DNA of 17,254 nucleotides, from assembly GCA_026001225.1 (NCBI GenBank), contig BNZQ01000038.1:1-17254 (forward strand), written 5' to 3'. The position numbers and the translations under genes are program-made. Below the pieces are notes generated by a model that was given only the letters and a program-made list of their open reading frames with translations, made no database searches and was not told the origin of the DNA. Positions 12,698-17,254 of this stretch are shown piece after piece (position 1 is the first letter of the stretch; each line of letters opens with the position of its first letter). Source of the DNA: Clostridia bacterium (GTDB taxonomy: Bacteria; Bacillota; Clostridia; Christensenellales; DUVY01).

Positions 12698-12778
12698 AGG
12701 AGCGCGAAGCGAGCGATCAAGCGAGGAATCCGAATAGGATTCCGAGGTAAGAGCCGAAGCGGAGCGCGGCTATAGCGG

Positions 12779-13459
12779 CTATAGGGGATTGGTTTTTGGT
12801 TTGTTGCCCCCTCTCGGAAATCCCGCCGGGGTGTCGGATACCTTTTCAATCACGATTAAAGCGCGGGACAATCGCGTGCCGTCCGCGCCCTCGACCGTGA
12901 AGGTATCGATCGGCAACAGGCGGCCGCCCAAGACCTTTATCGCGCGCGCCGCCTCGGCGATCTCGCCCATACATTCGGCGGATTTATAGGCGACGAACCG
13001 CCCGCCGCGCTTGACAAGGGGCACGGCGTATTCGCACAGCGTATTCAAGGCCGCCACCGCGCGCGCGGTCGCGCAGTCAAAGAATTCGCGGTACGGCTTG
13101 GCCGCGTCCTCGGCCCGCAGGTGTTCCGCCCGGATTCCGGTCAGCTTCAATTCTTGGATCACCTCGTTTAAAAAGGTCACGCGCTTTTGCAGGCTGTCGA
13201 TTAGGGTGACGTTGAGATCGGGGCGCAGGAGCTTGAGCGGAATCCCGGGAAAGCCCGCGCCGCTGCCGATATCGCAGACCGACGCGTTTTCGGGGAAAGC
13301 CCGCGCGCCCGACAGGCTGTCGGCGAAGTGCTTTAAAAACACGTCGTTTTTTTCGGTGACGCTTGTCAGATTGAATTTCGCGTTCCACTCGATCAGCAAT
13401 TCATAGTAGCGGTCGAACGCGGGGAGCAAGGCTTCGGGGAGTAAGGTTTCAACGTTCAT
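12779..13459 (-). CDS. rsmG: RsmG, 16S rRNA (guanine-N7) methyltransferase
   Basis: 226 residues, near the family norm of 210-240. It methylates N7 of the guanine equivalent to E. coli G527 in 16S rRNA using S-adenosylmethionine. Visible family sequences: EWNAKFNLTSVTE (24-36), FADSLSG, SAM motif I VCDIGSGAGFPGIPLKL (61-77), LIDSLQKRVTFLNEV, TARAVAAL, VPLVKRGGRFVAYK and the C-terminal RALIVIEK. The last ~12 residues (PRGGNKPKTNPL) are variable. ATG 13459 matches the conserved N-terminus but has no Shine-Dalgarno. Instead a TATAAT with extended TG (13471-13466) ends six bases upstream, so the mRNA probably begins at or next to the ATG. The gene stands alone, divergent from gerAA. Confidence 0.95.
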   Translation of the reverse strand: MNVETLLPEALLPAFDRYYELLIEWNAKFNLTSVTEKNDVFLKHFADSLSGARAFPENASVCDIGSGAGFPGIPLKLLRPDLNVTLIDSLQKRVTFLNEVIQELKLTGIRAEHLRAEDAAKPYREFFDCATARAVAALNTLCEYAVPLVKRGGRFVAYKSAECMGEIAEAARAIKVLGGRLLPIDTFTVEGADGTRLSRALIVIEKVSDTPAGFPRGGNKPKTNPL

Positions 13460-13465
13460 GATAGT

Positions 13466-13471
13466 ATTATA
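13466..13471 (-). promoter_or_regulatory. Extended -10 promoter of rsmG giving a leaderless mRNA
   Basis: On the minus strand TGATATAAT, with TATAAT at 13471-13466 and six bases to the rsmG ATG. No good -35 at 17 bases (TTGATC stands 20 bases upstream), as is usual for extended -10 promoters. The predicted start point coincides with the A of the ATG. Confidence 0.6.
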
Positions 13472-13532
13472 TCATATTTTGAAGGATAAATGATCAAGTA
13501 AGGTAAAAGTTTTCCCGGGAAGCTCCCCCCGC

Positions 13533-13561
13533 ACATAAAAATATCCCGATTCCGCAAACTA
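13533..13561 (+). promoter_or_regulatory. Possible sigma-G promoter of the ger operon
   Basis: ACATA (13533-13537), 17-base spacer, CAAACTA (13555-13561), compared with the forespore sigma-G pattern GNATR and CATNNTA (two mismatches overall). Germinant-receptor operons are usually sigma-G controlled. The start point would fall at the gerAA ATG. A modest match. Confidence 0.35.
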
Positions 13562-13569
13562 AACCGCGT

Positions 13570-15051
13570 ATGGCGGATACTCTGAAAACTCTGACGGGGG
13601 ACATAACCGCGAACAAGGAAGCGATCCTTTCGCGCATGAGTTATAGCGCGGATTTGGTCGAGCGCGCCTTTAAGGCCGGCGGCAAGTGGGACGCCGTGTT
13701 ATTTTATATGAGCGGCGTGACCGACGCGGAGCAAATACAGAGTACGTTGCTGCTGCCGCTCACCGTGTATTTCGGCAATCTCAAATGGACCGCCGAGACC
13801 AAAAACAAAACAAAGGCCGTGCTGGAACGCTTGCCCGTCGCCGAGGTTCAAACCGAAACGGATATGGACGAGATCGCCGGCGCCCTGATGAGCGGCGACG
13901 CGATTTTATTGCTGGAGGGCGAAGCCGCGTGCGTCCGGTGCGCATTCAAAAAATGGGACAAACGCGCCGTCGCCGAGCCGCCGACGTCCGCCGTGGTGCG
14001 CGGCCCGCGCGAGGGCTTCGTCGAGGACATGAAAACCAACACGACGCTGATCCGCCGCCGCTTGCGCACCGAGAGTTTGATTTTGACGCCGCTGTCCGTC
14101 GGGCGGTTTTCCAATACGCCGGTCACCGTGGCGCACGTGCGGGGGATCGCGGACGAAAATTTGGTACAAAAAATCACCGAACGCATACAAGGAATCGACA
14201 TCGACGGCGTGATCGACAGCTTCTATATACAGCAATTTTTGGAGGAGCGGCGGAGCGGCCTGTTTAAACAGATCGGCTGGTGCGAAAAGCCCGATATCGC
14301 CGCCGCCAAGCTGTTGGAGGGGCGCGTCGCGGTGTTCGTGGACGGAAGCCCCGCCGTGCTCACCTTGCCGTACTTGTTTTTCGAGGATGTGCAGAGCAGC
14401 GCGGACGCTTATACCCGCCAAGCCTACAACTATATGATTTTGACGGTGCGTCTGCTGTCGCTGATTTTGGCCGTGCTGCTGCCCGGCGTTTATGTCGCCG
14501 CGCAGGTCTTTCATTACAATTTATTGCCCCTGAAGCTGTTCGTCGCGCTGTCCAACGCGGTGCAGACGACGCCGCTGCCGCCCGCTCTGGAAATGCTGTT
14601 CGTGCTGTTCCTGTTCATGGCGGTGTACGAGGCCGCTTTGCGGATGCCGCGCTACGTCGGCATGGCGCTGTCGATCGTCGCCGCGCTGGTGCTCGGGGAA
14701 ACGGCGGTGCGGGCGGGGATTTTGAGCTCCTTTTCCGTCCTGATTTCGGCGGTCAGCGCGCTGGCCGTCCAGACCGTGCCCGACCAGGCCGAGAGCGCGA
14801 ACGTGCTCAAGCTGTTTTTCGTGGCGGCGGGGGGCTTGGCGGGCTTTTTCGGGATCGCGCTGGGCGTCTTGTTCGTCGGCCTCTATATGCTGACGCTGGA
14901 CAGCTACGGCGCGCCGTATTTCGCCCCCTACGCGCCCTATATCCGAAACGACGTCAAGGACGGGATTTTCAGGACGAATATCGCCGGCATGAAAACGAGG
15001 CCGGAGAGCATACCGAATGTGAATCCGAAAAGACAGGGAAGCGTGAAATAA
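13570..15051 (+). CDS. gerAA: GerA-family spore germinant receptor subunit A
   Basis: 493 residues, normal for the family. The N-terminal hydrophilic domain (~1-285) has the typical opening LSRMSYSADLVERAFKAGG, then RRRLRTESLILTPLSVGRF, DIDGVIDSFYIQQFLEE, and LLEGRVAVFVDGSPAVLTLPYLFFEDVQS. From ~288 to ~450 come four or five membrane helices, including the conserved ILAVLLPGVYVA, PLPPALEMLFV and LRMPRYVGMALSIVAALVLGE stretch and the TVPDQ region. The protein sits in the spore inner membrane and, with B and C subunits, senses nutrients. Which germinant is unknown, and paralogues are common, so the A-B-C symbols describe operon position. ATG 13570 lacks a ribosome-binding site. The stop codon lies within the first copy of a 77-base repeat. 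Bases 14413-14530 reappear inverted at the window end. Confidence 0.93.
   Translation: MADTLKTLTGDITANKEAILSRMSYSADLVERAFKAGGKWDAVLFYMSGVTDAEQIQSTLLLPLTVYFGNLKWTAETKNKTKAVLERLPVAEVQTETDMDEIAGALMSGDAILLLEGEAACVRCAFKKWDKRAVAEPPTSAVVRGPREGFVEDMKTNTTLIRRRLRTESLILTPLSVGRFSNTPVTVAHVRGIADENLVQKITERIQGIDIDGVIDSFYIQQFLEERRSGLFKQIGWCEKPDIAAAKLLEGRVAVFVDGSPAVLTLPYLFFEDVQSSADAYTRQAYNYMILTVRLLSLILAVLLPGVYVAAQVFHYNLLPLKLFVALSNAVQTTPLPPALEMLFVLFLFMAVYEAALRMPRYVGMALSIVAALVLGETAVRAGILSSFSVLISAVSALAVQTVPDQAESANVLKLFFVAAGGLAGFFGIALGVLFVGLYMLTLDSYGAPYFAPYAPYIRNDVKDGIFRTNIAGMKTRPESIPNVNPKRQGSVK
14413..14530 (+). repeat. 118-base inverted repeat, copy 1 (inside gerAA)
   Basis: Exact reverse complement of 17137-17254, which ends with the window, so the full repeat may be longer. 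It covers codons for about residues 282-320 of gerAA. Confidence 0.95.
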
Positions 15052-15198
15052 GTGAAAACTGAAAACTGAGAACTGAAAATTGCGGTCGAAAAACTATAAA
15101 GAAGGTTTGTCGGCGGGTCACTGAAATAAGTGAAAACTGAGAACTGAAAACTGAAAACTGCGGTCGAAAAGCCGTAAAGAAGGTTTGTCGGCGGGTCA
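15044..15198 (+). repeat. Tandem pair of ~77-base repeats between gerAA and gerAB
   Basis: Copy 1 is 15044-15120 and copy 2 is 15123-15198, about 90% identical. Each begins GAAATAAGTGAAAACTG, has several CTGAAAACTGA units, then GCGGTCGAAAA and ends AAGGTTTGTCGGCGGGTCA. The minus strand of both is open and reads as a repeated PPTNLLY...FSVFTYF peptide, a chance product of the repeat. Confidence 0.9.
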
Positions 15199-15245
15199 GG
15201 AACGCGGAGCATAATAGAAGTTACTTCTTCGACAGATCCAAAATT

Positions 15246-15276
15246 TTCAGTTTTCAGTTTTCACTTTTCAGTTTTG
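15246..15276 (-). repeat. Inverted partial copy of the CTGAAAACTGA unit
   Basis: TTTTCAGTTTTCAGTTTTCA and following bases are the reverse complement of the CTGAAAACTGA stretches in 15044-15198. The transcript between gerAA and gerAB could therefore fold into a long hairpin just upstream of the gerAB start. Confidence 0.75.
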
Positions 15277-15288
15277 AAACGGATAGCT

Positions 15289-16476
15289 ATGCAAAATAAA
15301 ACGAAGCAACTGAATCGACGGCAATTCGTGTGCTTGATTCTCCTATTGGGAACGGCGTCTAAAATTATCGCTCTGCCCACCGTTTTGGCCGACGCGGCCG
15401 GAAAAGACGCGTGGATAGCCGCCCTTTTGGATACAGCGCTGTTTTTGATCCCGCTGGCGTTCCTCCTGACGGCTTATGTCCTTTCGCGGGGCGAAAGCTT
15501 GGACGAGGTGCTGAACCGGACGATAGGCGTATGGGCGGCCAAGGCCGTATACGCCGCGCTGCTTTTGGTGTTTGTCGCGCACACCGCCATGCAGTGCAAG
15601 GAAAACCGCACCTTTCTGGACGCCGCGCTGTATACCGGCGCGCCGTGGGCGCTGTACAGCATCCCGCTGTTTTTGCTGCTGGCCTTCGCGGCGTACAAGG
15701 GGCTGAACGGGCTGGGGCGGTTTGCCGAACTGCTCGCGCCTTTGGCGCTGGCCGCGCTGCTTTGCACGGCGGCGTCCGCGTTTTCGGGGTATCGGTTTTT
15801 CCGGCTGCTGCCCGTTTTGGAAAAAGGCTTCCGGCCGGTTTGGCGCGGCGCGCTGGACGGCATGTTCTGGTACTCCGAGGAGCTGGCGCTGCTGATGTTT
15901 ATGGGCGAAATGAAGCTTGAAAAGACAAGCGCGCGGCGGCGGCCGCGCGGCGGCGGCGCGCCCGTTCTTTCCGGCGGTATGCAAGAAACGCATACCTTGC
16001 AAACGGGCTTTGTCCGCGCGGCGGCGGCCGGTTATGTCGCGGCGGGCTTGCTTGTCGCGGCGTTTATGGCGGCGTTTTTGGCGCTGTTCGGCAATATCGC
16101 GGGCTACTTCGATTTCGGGCAGGCCTTGAGCGGCTTTGCCGACCTCGCGTTTGCCGGCGGCGCGGGCAAATTGGGCGGGGTGTTTTCCGCGATCTGGCTG
16201 TCCGCCGCCCTCCTTAAAATGGCCGTGACCTTTTTTTGCGCCCACGAGTGCCTGCTGCGCTTGTTCCGGCCCCGCAACGCATATTTTACGCTGATCCCGT
16301 TGGCCGCGTTCACCTGGGCCTTCAATAACTTTGTCGTGCCCGACCTCGAAACCGTAAAGCTTTGGCTCTCGGCGTACTCGGTCTATGCCGTTCCGGCGGT
16401 TATGCTGGCGATACCGGCGGTGTGTTTGATCTGCGCCGCCGTATATAGGGGGCAGGGAATAGGGGGTAGGGAATAG
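15289..16476 (+). CDS. gerAB: GerAB-type spore germination permease subunit
   Basis: 395 residues from ATG 15289 (MQNKTKQLNRRQFVCLILL). A TTG at 15274 lies inside the repeat and is rejected; the ribosome-binding site is weak (CGGA). The protein is almost all membrane helices, about ten, as in the spore-permease family of the APC superfamily. Family features: an opening QLNRRQFVCLILLLGTASKI, AGKDAWIAALLDTALFLIP, helices around LLLVFVAHTA, and MFWYSEELALLMFMGEM in the middle. It is believed to bind the nutrient germinant and pass the signal to the A and C subunits. A long Gly/Arg-rich loop (RRRPRGGGAP, about residues 212-221) is unusual. The 237-base gap to gerAA is filled by repeats. The stop lies in a GGGAATAGGG low-complexity stretch that runs to the gerAC start. 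Confidence 0.9.
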   Translation: MQNKTKQLNRRQFVCLILLLGTASKIIALPTVLADAAGKDAWIAALLDTALFLIPLAFLLTAYVLSRGESLDEVLNRTIGVWAAKAVYAALLLVFVAHTAMQCKENRTFLDAALYTGAPWALYSIPLFLLLAFAAYKGLNGLGRFAELLAPLALAALLCTAASAFSGYRFFRLLPVLEKGFRPVWRGALDGMFWYSEELALLMFMGEMKLEKTSARRRPRGGGAPVLSGGMQETHTLQTGFVRAAAAGYVAAGLLVAAFMAAFLALFGNIAGYFDFGQALSGFADLAFAGGAGKLGGVFSAIWLSAALLKMAVTFFCAHECLLRLFRPRNAYFTLIPLAAFTWAFNNFVVPDLETVKLWLSAYSVYAVPAVMLAIPAVCLICAAVYRGQGIGGRE

Positions 16477-16481
16477 GGAAA
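16446..16481 (+). repeat. GGGAATAGGG low-complexity repeat at the gerAB-gerAC junction
   Basis: AGGGGGCAGGGAATAGGGGG then TAGGGAATAGGG: repeated AGGGGG and GGGAATAGGG units that include the gerAB stop (16474-16476) and supply the only purine-rich ribosome-binding site for gerAC. Confidence 0.6.
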
Positions 16482-16484
16482 ATT

Positions 16485-17153
16485 ATGAAAGAAAAGCTGC
16501 GCAACTTCATATGTGCCCTTTCCCGCCGGAAATACATTCTGGCCATGCTGCTGTCCGCCGTTCTGCTGATCCCGCAAGCGCTGACCACGCAAGGCGAGGT
16601 CACGCGCCGCGTCGCGGTCACGGCTTTGGGGATCGACCGGAACGGCGGGGGGTACGAGGTCACGGCGCAATTCAGTATGCCGGGCGGCGGAGGCGAGCAA
16701 ACGACGGAAAGCGCGGGCGCGGCGAGCGCGTCCGGTAAAAGCGTGCGGACGGCGGCCGAGGAAATTTCCGTTAAATTGGGACGGACGGCGGATTTGTCCT
16801 TTTGCGCGGCGGTCTTTATCGGCGAGAGCCTCGCCCAAGAGGGCGCGGGGGACGCGTTGGATTACTTTTTGCGGACGGGCGCGATGAACAGCGACGCGCT
16901 CGCGGTCGTCGCCAAGGGGTCGGCCAAGGAAGCGATGGGCTTGATGACCGAGGTCGGCAAAACGGCGGCGGCCGACGCGCCCGAGTTTTTGCGCCGCTCG
17001 AACAGAGCGGGCCTTGCCGCCGCCGTGACGGTTAAGGATTTTGTCGAGCGCAATCAGGACGCGGGGGCGGCGGTTTTGCCGATGATCGGGCTCAAAAAAA
17101 AGGAGCAAGGCGGGGCAAGCGGCGGCAAAGAGGGCGGGGGCAATAAATTGTAA
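16485..17153 (+). CDS. gerAC: GerAC-type germinant receptor subunit, 3' truncated at a join
   Basis: 222 codons, against roughly 350-400 for intact GerAC. The N-terminal domain is recognisable: GEVTRRVAVTALGIDRNGGG followed by YEVTAQF, then KSVRTAAEEISVKLGRTADLSFC, AAVFIGESLA, ALDYFLRTGAMNSDALAVVAKG and ADAPEFLRRSNRAG. GerAC proteins are normally lipoproteins on the outer face of the inner spore membrane. Here a hydrophobic segment (YILAMLLSAVLLIPQAL, ~17-33) is present without any cysteine near it, so it would be an uncleaved anchor or ordinary signal peptide. The reading continues to base 17136. From 17137 the DNA is the inverted copy of gerAA, which supplies the last few residues (NKL) and the stop. 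The true C-terminal domain is missing from this window. Confidence 0.85.
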   Translation: MKEKLRNFICALSRRKYILAMLLSAVLLIPQALTTQGEVTRRVAVTALGIDRNGGGYEVTAQFSMPGGGGEQTTESAGAASASGKSVRTAAEEISVKLGRTADLSFCAAVFIGESLAQEGAGDALDYFLRTGAMNSDALAVVAKGSAKEAMGLMTEVGKTAAADAPEFLRRSNRAGLAAAVTVKDFVERNQDAGAAVLPMIGLKKKEQGGASGGKEGGGNKL

Positions 17154-17254
17154 TGAAAGACCTGCGCGGCGACATAAACGCCGGGCAGCAGCACGGCCAA
17201 AATCAGCGACAGCAGACGCACCGTCAAAATCATATAGTTGTAGGCTTGGCGGGT
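17137..17254 (-). repeat. 118-base inverted repeat, copy 2 (window end)
   Basis: Exact reverse complement of 14413-14530 with no mismatch seen, starting abruptly after ...GGGCG in gerAC and running to the last base. Identity breaks at 17136 (G, where the gerAA complement has A). Confidence 0.95.

Larger units (their letters stand above)
12133..12778. other. 646-base repeat-rich region between sipL and rsmG
   Basis: No protein gene is convincing. In order: a CGGAGCG/CGCTCCG hairpin after sipL (12139-12173); two A/T-rich hairpins of the same design (12188-12210 and 12235-12255); a TTGGGGG/CCCCCAA hairpin near 12271-12300; a GTCATTCTGA repeat (12342-12371); the palindrome ATTCCGTACGGAAT near 12435. 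These are followed by a GGGCCG/CGGCCC hairpin (12528-12550) flanked by more AATGACA pieces, a nested hairpin (12655-12697), and GGAATCC/GGATTCC (12725-12743). Both flanking genes point into the region, so terminators are expected here. Confidence 0.65.

Noticed and set aside
12493..12849. 118-codon minus-strand frame downstream of rsmG
   Set aside because: Composed of repeat fragments, including the translated GTCATTCTGA element (CHSEERR), with no start signal or family.
14937..15212. Minus-strand frame with a duplicated PPTNLLY...FSVFTYF peptide
   Set aside because: It is simply the reverse reading of the two 77-base repeats and the 3' end of gerAA; no start signals. Kept only as a repeat.
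15228..15234. TTCGACA (0A-box core on the minus strand) before gerAB
   Set aside because: Flanking bases do not fit the longer consensus and no promoter is oriented to use it; a seven-base match is expected by chance.

Overview
The window looks like a contig from an endospore-forming member of the Clostridia (Firmicutes). The evidence is Spo0A, a SipL-type SPOCS/LysM coat protein, Veg and a GerA/GerAB/GerAC germinant-receptor operon. DNA is fairly GC-rich, and intergenic DNA is full of small hairpins and short repeats of the kind seen in uncultured gut Clostridia. Christensenellales-like is a guess; I cannot place it more precisely.

Layout. (1) 1-745: 5'-partial phage-type SNF2 helicase whose homology stops near base 623, then about 120 bases of unclear origin. 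(2) 745-1545: membrane protein with two tandem DUF3592-like segments, apparently missing its native start. (3) Minus strand: spo0A (2381-1578) and, upstream of it, a beta-propeller-like lipoprotein (4391-2691), each with a good sigma-A promoter. (4) 4818-9587, plus strand: a tight run encoding an SPFH protein with C-terminal zinc ribbon, a small helical protein, a zinc ribbon-TIR-TPR-coiled coil-membrane protein, a zinc ribbon-trypsin protease without signal peptide, a disordered protein, and Veg. (5) 10006-9548, minus strand: a double zinc-ribbon protein with a long acidic tail, overlapping veg tail to tail, preceded by a possible structured RNA. (6) sipL (10609-12132) behind a sigma-E-like promoter. 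(7) A 650-base repeat-rich gap. (8) rsmG on the minus strand, probably leaderless. (9) gerAA-gerAB-gerAC, the last one cut off.

The most interesting block is the SPFH / TIR / trypsin run. Three of its products share short CxxC...CxxC zinc ribbons fused to a scaffold (SPFH), a putative NADase (TIR) and a protease (trypsin fold). Its promoter carries an exact Spo0A-box consensus between -35 and -10, is preceded by ~22-bp imperfect direct repeats, and is followed by a two-hairpin leader containing a duplicate of the Shine-Dalgarno. I read it as a candidate membrane-stress or anti-phage conflict module shut off or timed by sporulation entry. That reading is inference.

Caution about the ends. The last 118 bases (17137-17254) are an exact reverse-complement copy of 14413-14530 inside gerAA, truncating gerAC, and the first ~745 bases also show abrupt joins. 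Both ends may be assembly or amplification chimeras rather than real genome structure.
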